From positions 1-64,000 of the forward strand of contig JAGVUB010000018.1 of assembly GCA_019136515.1 (NCBI GenBank): a stretch of 64,000 nt of DNA. The letters are read 5' to 3'. Both the position numbers and the translations under genes were made by a program. The notes below the pieces were generated by a model. That model did not search any database. It was not told the DNA's origin and saw only the letters and a list, made by a program, of their open reading frames with translations. Source of the DNA: Verrucomicrobiota bacterium. Its GTDB lineage: Bacteria; Verrucomicrobiota; Verrucomicrobiia; Opitutales; Opitutaceae. Shown piece by piece: positions 32,147 to 41,357 of this stretch (the first letter of the stretch is position 1; every line of letters starts with the position of its first letter).

Positions 32147-33781
32147 TCAGATCTCCCAGTTGAGCACCACCAGCGGACAGGTCATCCCCGTCGATTCGAT
32201 GGTGAGCAGGCAGAGGTCGTCCTCGAACTGCTCGCGACCGCTGAAGCCGCGCACCGCCGCCATGACCTTGTCGATGAGCTCGTCGCCCGGCCGTTGGCCG
32301 AAGAATCCGGCGAGGTTGCTCAACCGTTCCTGGCCGAAAAACTCGCCGTTGGCGTCGGCCGCCTCGAGCACGCCATCGGTGTAGCAGAGCAGCTTGTCAC
32401 CTACTTCGAAGGGGCACTCGCCACGCGTGTAGACGAAATCGTCGACCAGGCCCGCGGCAGGTTCCGGGTTGCCGAGAGCCAACGGGACCACCGTACCGGT
32501 GGCCTGGCGGACCTGCAACGGCGGCGGGTGACCGGCATTCGCATACGAGATGCGTTGGAGCTCGGTATCGATGACCCCGCAGAAGACCGTGGCGAAGACG
32601 GGCTGGCCGGTCTGGCGGAAGATCGGCAAGAAGCCGCGGTTGATCTCGGCGAGCACATGCGCCGGATTCTCGGCCCGCTCGTCGAGTTCGCCGACCAACC
32701 CGCGGATCAATGCCGTGAGCAGTCCGGCCCGCACGCCATGCCCCATCACATCGCAGACGAGCACGACACACTTCGTGTCCGAGAGTTGGACAACCTCGAA
32801 GAAGTCACCGCCCAGACTGGCGGCGGGCACGTAGCGGTGGGCGAAACGCAGCGCGCTCGCCTCCGCCGGCACGCCCCGCGGGAACACGGGGTAGCTCTGG
32901 GTGAGAAAGACATTCTGAATCCGGCACGCCATCTGGAGATCGGCCTCCATCTCCAGCGTCCGATCGCGCAACTCCTCCTCCACGCGTTTGCGCTCGGTGA
33001 TGTCGTGCGTGATGCCGACGAGCCCGATGAGTTTCCCCATCGGATCATGCAGCGGCACCTTCGTGGTGAGCGCCCAGCGCCGTTGCCCGTCGGGCATCAG
33101 GTCCGAACTCTCGCGGTTGATGATCGAGGGACCGCCGGCCAGCACACGATGGTCCTCGACCATGGATCGTTCGCCGCGCGCATCGTTGTGGTAGTCGAGA
33201 ATGGTGTGGCCGAGCGCATCCTCCTGCGAATCCACCCCGATCATGCGCTGATGCGCCCGGTTATTGAGAATGTACCGGCCGGTCCGATCCTTCACGAAGA
33301 CCCGGCTGGGCAGGTGGTCGATGATCGTGCGCAGCAGCGTGCGCTCCTGGCTGAGCTTCTCCTCGATGTGCTTGGTCGCGGTGTGGTCGCGGGTCAGCCC
33401 GAACGTCCCGATGATCCGGCCGGTGGAGTCGCGCCACGGCAGTTTCGTCGCCGAACCCCAGCACACCGTGCCATCCGTGAGCTCGAGGCGCTCGATCTGG
33501 CCGACCGACGGCTGGCCGGTACGGATGATCTCCTGCTCGGTCTGCCGCGCCAGTTCCGCATGCGCCGGTGCGAAGTAGTCGAAGTCGGTCTTGCCCACCA
33601 TTGCCGCGGGCGACTCCGCCTTGAGCCACTCGGCCTGCGCCTTGTTCACACAGACAAAACGACTCTCCAGATCCTTGAAATAGATCCGGTCGGGAATCGT
33701 CTCCATCAACGAGCGCAGAATCTCCGAATCGAGCGATCCGGAGTAGCAGTGCTGCGGGCTGGGGGACGAGTCCTTCGGCAT
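32147..33781 (-). CDS. PAS-PAS-SpoIIE (PP2C-like) phosphatase
   Basis: 544 aa, no TM. Two PAS domains (IPDRIYFKDLESRFVCVNKA and LPSRVFVKDRTGRYILNNRA), each ending in a PAC-like strand, precede a coiled linker and an RsbU/SpoIIE phosphatase domain with metal motifs ASLGGDFFEV, CDVMGHGV, YANAGHPPP and TDGVLEA. Such proteins dephosphorylate anti-anti-sigma factors in partner-switching stress pathways. No anti-sigma or antagonist gene is nearby. ATG 33781 gives a reasonable start. Confidence 0.9.
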   Translation of the reverse strand: MPKDSSPSPQHCYSGSLDSEILRSLMETIPDRIYFKDLESRFVCVNKAQAEWLKAESPAAMVGKTDFDYFAPAHAELARQTEQEIIRTGQPSVGQIERLELTDGTVCWGSATKLPWRDSTGRIIGTFGLTRDHTATKHIEEKLSQERTLLRTIIDHLPSRVFVKDRTGRYILNNRAHQRMIGVDSQEDALGHTILDYHNDARGERSMVEDHRVLAGGPSIINRESSDLMPDGQRRWALTTKVPLHDPMGKLIGLVGITHDITERKRVEEELRDRTLEMEADLQMACRIQNVFLTQSYPVFPRGVPAEASALRFAHRYVPAASLGGDFFEVVQLSDTKCVVLVCDVMGHGVRAGLLTALIRGLVGELDERAENPAHVLAEINRGFLPIFRQTGQPVFATVFCGVIDTELQRISYANAGHPPPLQVRQATGTVVPLALGNPEPAAGLVDDFVYTRGECPFEVGDKLLCYTDGVLEAADANGEFFGQERLSNLAGFFGQRPGDELIDKVMAAVRGFSGREQFEDDLCLLTIESTGMTCPLVVLNWEI

Positions 33782-33867
33782 GTGGGGCGGCGACGGTGGC
33801 GGAACCAGCGGCGCAGCGCAACCCGTTCCTGCTTCGGACCGATCGCATCGGCCCCGCCCTTGCCGGC

Positions 33868-34797
33868 TCAATGCGCCAAACACCGCAACCGCGCCTGCAA
33901 ATCGAGGTAGTCCGCCGGCAACGGCGCCCGCAGGTCGAGCGCGGCGCCCGTGACCGGATGCACGATCACCAGATGCTCCGCATGGAGCATCACGCGCGGC
34001 ACAGGCACCGGCACGCTCTTCTCCCGGAAACCGTATACCGGGTCGCCGAGCAACGCGTGGCCGATGCTCGAAAGGTGAACACGGATCTGGTGCGTGCGCC
34101 CGGTGTAGATCCGGCAACGCACCAGCGCGGCATGCGGTGCCCATGCTTCAAGCACCGTCCAATCGGTCCGGGCCGCGCGGCCGCCGCTGGCGACCGCCTT
34201 CATCCGGTGCCGCTGCGTGGGGTGACGCGCGATCGGCTTCTCGATCCGACCACTCCCCTGCTTCGGCACGCCGGCGACGAGCGCGAGGTACTCCTTCACC
34301 ACGTCGCGCCGCGCGAAGGCGGCGGTGAGCGCGCGGTGCGCGGTGTCGCTCTTCGCGACGAGAATCACCCCGGAGGTCTCGCGGTCGAGCCGGTGGACGA
34401 TGCCCGGCCGCTCCACCCCGCCAATACCGCTGAGCTGGCCCGCACAGTGCGCCAGCAGCGCATGGACGAGGGTGTCCTCGCCTGTGCCGGCGCCCGGGTG
34501 CACGACCATGCCGGCGGCCTTGTTGACCGCCAGCAGGTGCTCGTCCTCGAAGAGAATCTCGAGCGGGATCTCGACCGCGCGCAGCTCCGCCGGCTTCACG
34601 TCCGGCAGCGAGAACACGATCACGTCGCCTGCCCGCACCGCGTGCTTGCGCTCGACCGGCCGGCCGCCGACGGAGACCAACCCGGCGTCGAATGCCCGCT
34701 GGAGCGCCGCGCGGCTGTGCTCGGGAAAATGCGCCGCCAGCACCTTGTCGGCGCGTTCGCGGCGGATGGGCTCGGGGACGATGAAATCAGGAGGCAT
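33868..34797 (-). CDS. RluA/RluD-family rRNA pseudouridine synthase
   Basis: 309 aa. N-terminal S4 domain (RADKVLAAHFPEHSRAALQRA) then the catalytic domain with motif II HRLDRETSGVILVAK carrying the catalytic Asp and motif III GRTHQIRVHL. The layout fits RluD (large-subunit rRNA helix 69), though RluC-type enzymes are possible. ATG 34797 is used; GTG 34803 would add two residues. Confidence 0.9.
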   Translation of the reverse strand: MPPDFIVPEPIRRERADKVLAAHFPEHSRAALQRAFDAGLVSVGGRPVERKHAVRAGDVIVFSLPDVKPAELRAVEIPLEILFEDEHLLAVNKAAGMVVHPGAGTGEDTLVHALLAHCAGQLSGIGGVERPGIVHRLDRETSGVILVAKSDTAHRALTAAFARRDVVKEYLALVAGVPKQGSGRIEKPIARHPTQRHRMKAVASGGRAARTDWTVLEAWAPHAALVRCRIYTGRTHQIRVHLSSIGHALLGDPVYGFREKSVPVPVPRVMLHAEHLVIVHPVTGAALDLRAPLPADYLDLQARLRCLAH

Positions 34798-34828
34798 GGA
34801 CACAAGGATTCATTGCACTTTCTGGTCT

Positions 34829-35224
34829 CTAGAAACCATCCCGTACTCCGCGATCGAACGGCAGCAGAAACCATCGAAGACGACTTCGTACGACAACGAT
34901 CTCAGGCACTCTCCGCACTAGCGACATGTAGAAATGTCCGGGATCACCCCTGTATCTCTCGATCAGAATGAATGTGCGTTCGGTCTCCTGTGCGATACCG
35001 ATCAACTTGATGCTAGATCCGGTGGCGAAGATCTCGGAATAAAGCACTTCGGCTGCTTGCTCATCCGAGTCACGCTCGGGGCGAAACAGCCAAACGCGTT
35101 TTCTCTTCCGACGCACTTTCGCCTCGGGAAGCCAAACGCACCTGCTCGACCACCTCTGCTCGAGCAGAAAACGGCGCAACCGCTCTTTTGCCTCAGCGAA
35201 GGATGGTCGCAGGTCTTTTTGCAT
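34829..35224 (-). CDS. Hypothetical protein, lower G+C
   Basis: 131 aa, basic, no membrane segment. Features: an Arg/Lys cluster (EAKVRRKRKRVWLFRP), a beta-rich middle (SSIKLIGIAQETERTFILI) and an Arg-rich end (SRLRWFLLPFDRGVRDGF). The gene is clearly less G+C-rich than both flanking genes, pointing to separate origin. It lies between rluD-like and SPFH genes on the same strand with 17 nt to the SPFH stop. Not recognised. Confidence 0.55.
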   Translation of the reverse strand: MQKDLRPSFAEAKERLRRFLLEQRWSSRCVWLPEAKVRRKRKRVWLFRPERDSDEQAAEVLYSEIFATGSSIKLIGIAQETERTFILIERYRGDPGHFYMSLVRRVPEIVVVRSRLRWFLLPFDRGVRDGF

Positions 35225-35241
35225 GACACGCCAACGCCCAG

Positions 35242-36888
35242 CTATTTCGCCGCCGGCGTTGCCGCCGGCTTCGCCTGCAGCTGTTGCCGCAGGATCGTGG
35301 CGGCGAGTGCGTCGTTCATCGCATTCTCACCGGCGCCCTGCACGAGCACTTCCGGCGTGATGCGGATCTCGCCTTCCTTCACCAGGCGCAGGCTCTCCAG
35401 CAGCGTCACGCCCTCCTTGCCGATGGCGGAGGCGAGCAGGTCGTAGCTTTGTTTGCGCGCCTCGGCGGTGATGCGGATCTGCTCGGCGTCGCCCTTGGCG
35501 CTCTCGATCTGCGCCTTCGCCCGCTCGCCGGCGGTCTTCACGGCGAACTCCGCCTCGACGAGCTGCTTCTGCTGCTCGGCCTCCTCACGCGAACGGATGA
35601 ACTGCTGGCGCGCAACTTCGGCCTGCTGTTGCTGCTGGTAGGTGGCGCGCTGGTTCGACGCGACCTCCTTGTCCGTCTGGGTGAGCAGCAGCTTCTGGCC
35701 AGCCTCGGTCGCATCCAGTCCGATGGCACCGATGAACGCGCCAAGGAAGGTGAGCTTGTAGGGCTTGAACTCCAGCTCGACGAGTTTGCTCGTCATCGTC
35801 TCCACGCGGCTGCGGCTGGCGACGTATTCGAGGGCACCGAGCGTCTCGGCCACGTTGCGCAGGGCCGCGCGGGCCGTGGGCAGGACGAGGCGCGCCTCGA
35901 GGATCTCCAGCTCGTCGTCCTCCTGCGTGTCCTTCGCGACCCGGTCGGGATCGCCCAGCAGCGCGACGAGGTACGGCGCATTCTCCGCCGCAACGGAGAG
36001 CGAGAGGCGTACATCGACCGGGAAGGTGAAGCCGTCCTTCGAGCGCACGCTGATCGAGTAGTCGACCGTGGGCTGGGCGGCGTTGCGCCGCTCGTGCGGG
36101 GAGCTCGCCACATGCTGGTAGGTGTACACGCGCTGGGTCGTCTTTACCTTGATGACCTGGAACGCTTCGGGGTGGAGGTTGTAGGCCCCTGGCAGAAGCG
36201 GCTGGCGCCAGATCCCTCGAAAGCTCTGCGGCACGATGTCGACACCGTTGACGGTGATTTTCTCCTCGCCCGTGTAGATGTCGCCGGCGTTGGCCTTCAC
36301 CACGCCGACCTCGCCGGCGGCCACGAGCGTGACCGGGCGCATCTCCACTTTGAAGAGACGCGGATTGATGCGGTAGTTGCCGGGGGTGAGGATCGTGAGC
36401 TGCGGACCGCGGAAGCCGACGCCGTCGGCGAGAAACTTGGTGGCGTCGAGCATGTCGTCGGCGGACTTCCAGGCCGGCGCGAACACCGTGCCGCCGGGCA
36501 GCACACGACCGTCGAGCGCGGTGACAACGCCGATCTGGCCGTTGGGCACCATGATCGTCCCCACCTTCTCAACTTCGTAGGACCAGGGCCAGTAACCGAA
36601 ATGCCAGCCCGGCCCGAGGACCTTGGCCTGCGGGCCCTTCTCCCCTGCCACGGCCACGATGTGTCCGGCCGGCAACTCGGAACCGAGCGTGCGCACTACG
36701 ACACCGGTCTGGTCCGACGCCACATAGACCGCGGAGGCGATGACGAACGCCGCCACACCGAGCAGGATGGCGACGAACCCGGCACTGCCGAGCGTCGCGC
36801 GCGTGGCCGCCGAGCCGGAGGCCGCCCGCACCACTAGTGCAATGATGCCGCCGAAAAGGAGAAGCGAACCGAGGACGAGTGCTGTCAT
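35242..36888 (-). CDS. SPFH/flotillin-like membrane protein
   Basis: 548 aa. Two N-terminal TM segments (ALVLGSLLLFGGIIALVV; AILLGVAAFVIASAVYVA), then a long SPFH (band 7) region (GPGWHFGYWPWSYEVE, VRSKDGFTFPVDVRLSLSV) and a coiled coil rich in Glu/Ala/Gln (REEAEQQKQLVEAEFAVKTA) ending in an SPFH-typical ILRQQL tail. Flotillin-like proteins organise membrane microdomains. The start at 36888 gives a hydrophobic N-terminus. There is no NfeD partner gene in the window, which flotillins often have. Confidence 0.85.
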   Translation of the reverse strand: MTALVLGSLLLFGGIIALVVRAASGSAATRATLGSAGFVAILLGVAAFVIASAVYVASDQTGVVVRTLGSELPAGHIVAVAGEKGPQAKVLGPGWHFGYWPWSYEVEKVGTIMVPNGQIGVVTALDGRVLPGGTVFAPAWKSADDMLDATKFLADGVGFRGPQLTILTPGNYRINPRLFKVEMRPVTLVAAGEVGVVKANAGDIYTGEEKITVNGVDIVPQSFRGIWRQPLLPGAYNLHPEAFQVIKVKTTQRVYTYQHVASSPHERRNAAQPTVDYSISVRSKDGFTFPVDVRLSLSVAAENAPYLVALLGDPDRVAKDTQEDDELEILEARLVLPTARAALRNVAETLGALEYVASRSRVETMTSKLVELEFKPYKLTFLGAFIGAIGLDATEAGQKLLLTQTDKEVASNQRATYQQQQQAEVARQQFIRSREEAEQQKQLVEAEFAVKTAGERAKAQIESAKGDAEQIRITAEARKQSYDLLASAIGKEGVTLLESLRLVKEGEIRITPEVLVQGAGENAMNDALAATILRQQLQAKPAATPAAK

Positions 36889-37005
36889 GTTGGGATGGTT
36901 TAGGGTTTCACCGACGGCGCGCACGCTAGCCACGCCGCATCGCGCCCGCCAAGAGAAACGTCATTACACGGCCGCAGTAGTTTTCCGAGCCGGCGCCCCT
37001 GCGCC

Positions 37006-37359
37006 TCAGTGATCGCGCGCCGCCCGGAATCGTTCGATCTCCGGATCGAGCATCGCCCGCAGCTGCTCCTGCAGTTGCGGATCCATCACCTCGTACTCGT
37101 CGGGAATGTCGAGGACCTCGATCGGCGGTAGTTCGAGTCCCTCGAAGCGCTGCATGATCCATTGCTTGTGCTCGCGCTCCATCGCGAAGACTACATCCGC
37201 CCAGCGCAGATCGCCCTCGCGGAGGCGTCGCACCGCCTCCGCCCGCACGCCGGCCGAGCGCACGGCCACGCGCGGGTCGTTCCGGTACAGGCGCTCGGCG
37301 GTCACGCTGCGTTGCTTGTTCATCGCGCAGACGAAAAGCACTTTCAGTCGTTCGCCCAT
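37006..37359 (-). CDS. Low-molecular-weight protein tyrosine phosphatase-like protein
   Basis: 117 aa. The N-terminal P-loop is VLFVCAMNKQRSVTAE, i.e. Cys11-X5-Arg17-Ser18, and a C-terminal Asp (VLDIPDEYE) could be the general acid. This matches the short COG4551-type predicted tyrosine phosphatases rather than arsenate reductases. A good RBS (AGGAGAG) precedes ATG 37359, which lies 16 nt after the adenosine deaminase stop, so both are probably one operon. Confidence 0.8.
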   Translation of the reverse strand: MGERLKVLFVCAMNKQRSVTAERLYRNDPRVAVRSAGVRAEAVRRLREGDLRWADVVFAMEREHKQWIMQRFEGLELPPIEVLDIPDEYEVMDPQLQEQLRAMLDPEIERFRAARDH

Positions 37360-37375
37360 GTGCTCTCTCTCCTGC

Positions 37376-38386
37376 TCAATATCCTTCCTGCTCGAGCGCC
37401 GCCAACTCGGCGAGCGCGGCGGCACGGGTGGTCTCCGCCATCGTCCCCGCCAGAAACCCGTTACGCGCCACCTGCACCAGTTCCGCACCCGTGAAGCCCG
37501 CCTCCGTGGCCAGTCCGCAGTACTCGTCCGTCAGCGTGTTGCCGAAGATGAGCGGATCGTCCGTGCTCACCGTGCATCGCACACCCGCGGCGAGCAGAGC
37601 GCGGAGCGGATGCTCACGCAGCGATGGCACGACCCCGAGCTTCACGTTGCTGATCGGCGTGATGTCGAGCGTCACTCCTTCCCGCACGAGCAACGCAACG
37701 ACCTCCGGGTCCTCGATGGCCCGCACGCCATGTTGCACCCGGCGCACGCCGAGCCGCTCGACAACCGCACGCACGTTGGCCGCGGCGCCGAATTCGCCGG
37801 CATGCGCCTTCGTCTCCTTGCCGGCGTCGCGCGCACGCCGCCAGACCTCGGCAGTCCAGTCCTCGAGCGGCAGAGTCTCATGTCCGTGGAGGTCGAAACC
37901 GGCGAGCCACTTCCAGCGCAGCGCATCGGCAATCACCGCCGGAATCGGGCCGGTGTGGCAGTCGCGCACCAACCCAGCGAACACGCGCACCGTCATGCCG
38001 GCCGGTGCCGCATCCTGGATCGCCTGCACGATCGCATCGCCGCGGTCGCCGATGAACTGCACGATCGGCAGGTGGAAGCTTGTCTCGACGTAGCGCACAT
38101 TCTGCGCGGCGAGCCCACGGAAGACCTCTGCCGCCGCCGCGTGGTAGCGGCCGGCCGAGGTGAACCATGGCGACAACAGACCGATGATCAGGTTGTCGAA
38201 CTCGGTGAAGCTGCCGAAGCAATACTCCGGCGCCCACGACGGCGGCGGCTGCGCGAAGCGGACAGGGTCGAGCTGCTGCAAAAGTCGGTACGGCAGCGCG
38301 CCCTCGAGGTGCAAGTGGGTCTCCGTTTTCGGGAGTCGCCGCACAAACTCGTCGAGGTCGCAGGGGCGGGAGGCGCATTCGCTCAT
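37376..38386 (-). CDS. Adenosine deaminase-family protein
   Basis: 336 aa TIM-barrel enzyme. Zn ligands and catalytic residues are visible: KTETHLHLEGAL (His24, His26), KETKAHAGEFG (general acid Glu), VQHGVRAIED and VSTDDPLIFG. These convert adenosine or a related aminopurine to the 6-oxo form; adenine deaminase cannot be excluded. ATG 38386 begins MSECASRPCD; a longer start would add a non-conserved extension. Confidence 0.85.
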   Translation of the reverse strand: MSECASRPCDLDEFVRRLPKTETHLHLEGALPYRLLQQLDPVRFAQPPPSWAPEYCFGSFTEFDNLIIGLLSPWFTSAGRYHAAAAEVFRGLAAQNVRYVETSFHLPIVQFIGDRGDAIVQAIQDAAPAGMTVRVFAGLVRDCHTGPIPAVIADALRWKWLAGFDLHGHETLPLEDWTAEVWRRARDAGKETKAHAGEFGAAANVRAVVERLGVRRVQHGVRAIEDPEVVALLVREGVTLDITPISNVKLGVVPSLREHPLRALLAAGVRCTVSTDDPLIFGNTLTDEYCGLATEAGFTGAELVQVARNGFLAGTMAETTRAAALAELAALEQEGY

Positions 38387-38567
38387 GGCGGGATTGCACG
38401 CGCACTCCGGCGCCGCCGCAACCCCGCAGATGCCCGCCCCCATGTATCCGATTAATCGTGGCGCATTTTGGGGGTGGTCGAGCGGCGCCACTTTTTTCGC
38501 GACGAGGTATTTACTTTCTCGGCCAACTAGTTCTTGCTGGGCGTGCCCCGGTCAGGATCCCTTGGCG

Positions 38568-38581
38568 GGGTTAGTTAACCC
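38568..38581. promoter_or_regulatory. Small inverted repeat upstream of histone-like gene
   Basis: GGGTTA and TAACCC flank a GT centre, 22 nt before the ATG at 38604. Its position inside the probable leader suggests an operator or an mRNA hairpin. Function is not shown. Confidence 0.35.
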
Positions 38582-38603
38582 TCAATCGAAACATCACATC
38601 ATC

Positions 38604-38714
38604 ATGGCCAAGAAATCACCCAAGTCCGCTCCCAAAAAGACCGCCGCCAAGAAGGCTGCTCCGAAAGCCAAGAAGGCTGCTCCGAAAGCCAAGAAGGCCG
38701 CGAAGAAGAAGTAA
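38604..38714 (+). CDS. Histone H1-like Lys/Ala/Pro protein
   Basis: 36 aa, almost only Lys, Ala, Pro and Ser: MAKKSPKSAPKK followed by repeated KAAPKAK units. It resembles the C-terminal tail of histone H1 and the small bacterial basic proteins of Verrucomicrobia and Chlamydiae that bind DNA non-specifically. A long 5' region (38387-38603) and its own terminator show a monocistronic unit. Too short for standard ORF thresholds in many pipelines. Confidence 0.8.
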   Translation: MAKKSPKSAPKKTAAKKAAPKAKKAAPKAKKAAKKK

Positions 38715-38719
38715 CTGGG

Positions 38720-38738
38720 CGGGCGCCACGTGCGCCCG
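38720..38738 (+). other. Hairpin directly after the histone-like stop
   Basis: CGGGCGC and GCGCCCG enclose a CACGT loop, 5 nt after the stop. It lacks a T run; together with the next hairpin it forms a double stop. Confidence 0.6.
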
Positions 38739-38749
38739 ACCTGTATTTG

Positions 38750-38784
38750 AAACCCGGTTGTGCCTCGTGCGCGCCGGGTTTTTT
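38750..38784 (+). terminator. Intrinsic terminator of the histone-like gene
   Basis: AAACCCGG (38750-38757) pairs with CCGGGTTT (38774-38781) and the stem runs into a six-T tract. The A-rich 5' flank is short, so it acts mainly in the plus direction. Confidence 0.85.
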
Positions 38785-38799
38785 CGTGCCCGCCGCCGC

Positions 38800-39567
38800 T
38801 CACTCCGTCCCCGCAAGCCGCACCGGCTCCCGCGGGCCGAGAAACTTCGCCTCCCGGCGCAACGTCACATCGAGCACCGCCTTGCCGCGGGCGCACACCT
38901 CGCGCAGCCGCACGCGCACCTGCCACCAGCACGCCGCATCGGCCGCCGCGCAACCGTAAGCCTCGAGTCCGTCGCCGCGGGCGAGGAAGAGCGCACGCTC
39001 CACGTGGAAGCGCTGCGAGACGACCACCACGCGCCGCTGGCCGAACACCCGGCTCACCCGCCGGACGGAGTCGAGAGTGGAGAAGCCCGCGTAGTCGCAG
39101 GTGATGAACCGCTCCGGTACCCCACCGGCGACGAGGTCGGCCTTCATCGACGTGGGCTCGTCGTAGTCGCTCCGCGAGTTGTCGCCGCTCACGATGAGCC
39201 CACGCACCTTCCCGGTGCGGAACAACTCGGCCGCGAGCGCAATCCGCGCGGTGTAGAAGACGTTGGGACGACCATCGGCCAGCGTCCTGGCGGTGCCGAG
39301 CACGAGCGCGACATCGGCCGGCGGGAGACCGTCGATGCCCGCGCACACCCGCCCCGCCGCCGCACGCGACACCGCCCACTCCGCGCCGCCAAGGAACAAC
39401 GTCAGAACGATCGCCGCGCCGCACACCAGCCGGCGCAACGTCCGGCCACGCCGCGGACCGCGTTCGCGGCGCGTGTGGACCCAAGCCAACAGGCCCAACC
39501 ACGCACTCCGGGCGCGTGCCCAAACGCGACCGACAGCCGAGACGGCAAAGCGCAGCGGACACCGCAT
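38800..39567 (-). CDS. SanA/YdcF-like (DUF218) membrane-anchored protein
   Basis: 255 aa. An Arg-rich N-terminus and one TM (LVCGAAIVLTLFLGGAEWAV) precede a periplasmic DUF218 fold with ADVALVLGTARTLADGR, LIVSGDNSRSDYDEPTSM and VVSQRFHVERALFLAR. SanA of enterobacteria affects envelope barrier function (vancomycin exclusion). The exact reaction of the family is unknown. ATG 39567 gives the full N-terminus; 6 nt follow the stop of the next upstream gene. Confidence 0.8.
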   Translation of the reverse strand: MRCPLRFAVSAVGRVWARARSAWLGLLAWVHTRRERGPRRGRTLRRLVCGAAIVLTLFLGGAEWAVSRAAAGRVCAGIDGLPPADVALVLGTARTLADGRPNVFYTARIALAAELFRTGKVRGLIVSGDNSRSDYDEPTSMKADLVAGGVPERFITCDYAGFSTLDSVRRVSRVFGQRRVVVVSQRFHVERALFLARGDGLEAYGCAAADAACWWQVRVRLREVCARGKAVLDVTLRREAKFLGPREPVRLAGTE

Positions 39568-39573
39568 GGCGGA

Positions 39574-39927
39574 TCAGAGGATGCGCTCGGCCTTGAGCTT
39601 GGCCGCGAGTTCGGGGGCCTCCTGGAGGAGAATCTTCTTCAGCCCGTTGCGCCGGCGCTTTTCGAGGTAGAGCGCCAGCGGCATGAGGAAGAGCGCATAG
39701 ACGAACAGCCCGATCCGCCCCATGGTGTCCAACGCCGCGCGGTCCTTGGCCGAGACGAACGCCGTGGCCAGGAGCAACAGGCTCGCCAGCCCGAACAGCC
39801 CGAGCGCGATCAGGAACCAGGGCGGCGGCGCGCACAGCCGCCGGTAGCGTTCCCAACGCTGGTCTTCCTGCGCCTCCACCGCGCGCTGCGCGGCGAGGTG
39901 GTCGAGGATGTCGCGTGCGTTGCCCAT
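39574..39927 (-). CDS. Small membrane protein
   Basis: 117 aa. A soluble helical N-terminus (DILDHLAAQRAVEAQEDQRW), two TM segments (PWFLIALGLFGLASLLLLA; IGLFVYALFLMPLALYLE) and a basic/acidic C-terminal helix. Not recognised. It lies between the M29 aminopeptidase (31 nt) and the SanA-like gene (6 nt) on the same strand, so these three may be co-transcribed. Confidence 0.65.
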   Translation of the reverse strand: MGNARDILDHLAAQRAVEAQEDQRWERYRRLCAPPPWFLIALGLFGLASLLLLATAFVSAKDRAALDTMGRIGLFVYALFLMPLALYLEKRRRNGLKKILLQEAPELAAKLKAERIL

Positions 39928-39958
39928 GGGAAAGACGGTGTCGGTGCCCGTCGGCGAC

Positions 39959-41089
39959 TCACTTGCCGCCGAGCAGGTATTCGGGATTCAGTTTCTCGAG
40001 CGACTTCAGCACGAAGCGGCCGTCCTTGCGCACGAGCTTGCCGTCGAAGCGGATCTCGCCGCCGCCGCACTCGGGGCGCTGGATCGAGACGAGGTCCCAA
40101 TGCACCTGCGACCGGTTGCCGTTGTCGGCGTCGCCGTAGGCTTGGCCGGGCGTGAAGTGGAAGGAGCCGGCGATCTTCTCGTCGAAGAGGATGTCGCGCA
40201 TCGGTTGGAGAATGTGCGGGTTGAACCCGAGGGCGAACTCGCCCACGTAGCGCGCGCCGGCGTCGGAGTCGAAGATCGCGTTGAGCCGCTTGTTGTCGCC
40301 GCTGCAGGTGGCCTCGACGATACGCCCCTGCTTGAAGACGAGGCGCACGTTGTTGAACTCTACCCCTTGGTAGACGGAGGCGGCATTGTAGGTGATCTCG
40401 CCCTCCACGCTGTCCTTCACCGGGCAGGAGAACACCTCGCCGTCGGGGATGTTGCGCAGGCCGCCGCACGGCACCGCACCGATGCCCTTGATCGAGAAGC
40501 GCAGGTCGGTGCCCGGCCCCTTGATCTCCACGCGATCGGTGCGCTCCATGAGCTTTTGGAGCGCCGCCATACCCGGGCGCATGCGCGCGTAGTCGAGCGT
40601 GCACACGCGGAAATAGAAGTCCTCGAACTGCTCGGTGCTCATGCCCGCCTGCTGCGCCATGGCGGAGGTGGGCCAGCGGAGCACGACCCACTTCGTCTTC
40701 TCCACGCGCCAGTTGAGCACCGGGCGCATGAGGCCGTTGACGAGCTTCACGCGGTCGGCCGGCACGTCGGAAGACTCGAAGATGTTCCCGGAGCCGCGCA
40801 GCGCGATGTAGGCGTCCATGCGCTTCATGCGGAAGAGCTCGGCGTCCGCGCTGGTCCGATACTGCGCCGCCTCGGCCCCGCGCAGCAGCTCCCGGGTGAT
40901 CCGGGAGTTGTTGAGCTGCACGTAGGGCAACGCGCCGCGGGCGCGGGCCGCGCGCACAAGGGCGATGACCATCTCCTCGGGGATGTCGAAGGCGTCGATG
41001 AGGACGCGTTCGCCCTTGGCGAGCGAAGTGGAGAAGCCGGTGAGCACGCCAGCCAATTGCGCAAAGCGGGGATCGTTCATGGCGGCCAT
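39959..41089 (-). CDS. M29-family metallo-aminopeptidase
   Basis: 376 aa. The layout matches thermophilic-type M29 aminopeptidases: an N-terminal helical part ([13 protein letters not shown]), and a C-terminal metal site with [40 protein letters not shown] and QVHWDLVSI, which supply the Glu, His and Asp ligands of the two-metal centre. Cytoplasmic peptide turnover is the expected role. The ATG is 41089 or 41080. Confidence 0.85.
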   Translation of the reverse strand: MAAMNDPRFAQLAGVLTGFSTSLAKGERVLIDAFDIPEEMVIALVRAARARGALPYVQLNNSRITRELLRGAEAAQYRTSADAELFRMKRMDAYIALRGSGNIFESSDVPADRVKLVNGLMRPVLNWRVEKTKWVVLRWPTSAMAQQAGMSTEQFEDFYFRVCTLDYARMRPGMAALQKLMERTDRVEIKGPGTDLRFSIKGIGAVPCGGLRNIPDGEVFSCPVKDSVEGEITYNAASVYQGVEFNNVRLVFKQGRIVEATCSGDNKRLNAIFDSDAGARYVGEFALGFNPHILQPMRDILFDEKIAGSFHFTPGQAYGDADNGNRSQVHWDLVSIQRPECGGGEIRFDGKLVRKDGRFVLKSLEKLNPEYLLGGK

Positions 41090-41153
41090 GTTGTCCGGCG
41101 GCGCGGCGCTGTCCAGCGCGCCACGCAGGCCCGAGTGCGCCCCACCCTGCCGG

Positions 41154-41357
41154 CTAACTCTTTTCCGAAAGCTGGGTTGCCCCGATCACAGACTGTCCAC
41201 CGGCCAGAGGTCGGTTCACCGAGGCAACGACGGTCGCGAGGCAAAGCAGGATACTACGGATCGAGAGGCGCCAGAGCGCGATAGACAGGATGAGCCGCAC
41301 TCCATGCGTCAAAGAAGCGACCGCGAACCCGCCAACGAGAGTGCGGCGGGAAATCAC
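41154..41357 (-). CDS. Small putative membrane protein downstream of GNAT
   Basis: 67 aa from a GTG that overlaps the acetyltransferase stop by 4 nt. The sequence has two hydrophobic stretches ([34 protein letters not shown]) and shares the lower G+C of the upstream gene. Translation coupling supports it, but no homologue is recognised and it may be fortuitous. Confidence 0.4.
   Translation of the reverse strand: MISRRTLVGGFAVASLTHGVRLILSIALWRLSIRSILLCLATVVASVNRPLAGGQSVIGATQLSEKS

Noticed and set aside
38594-39856. 420-codon minus frame ending across the histone-like gene
   Set aside because: Antisense to the histone-like gene and out of frame with the SanA-like protein; Arg/Gly-rich shadow.
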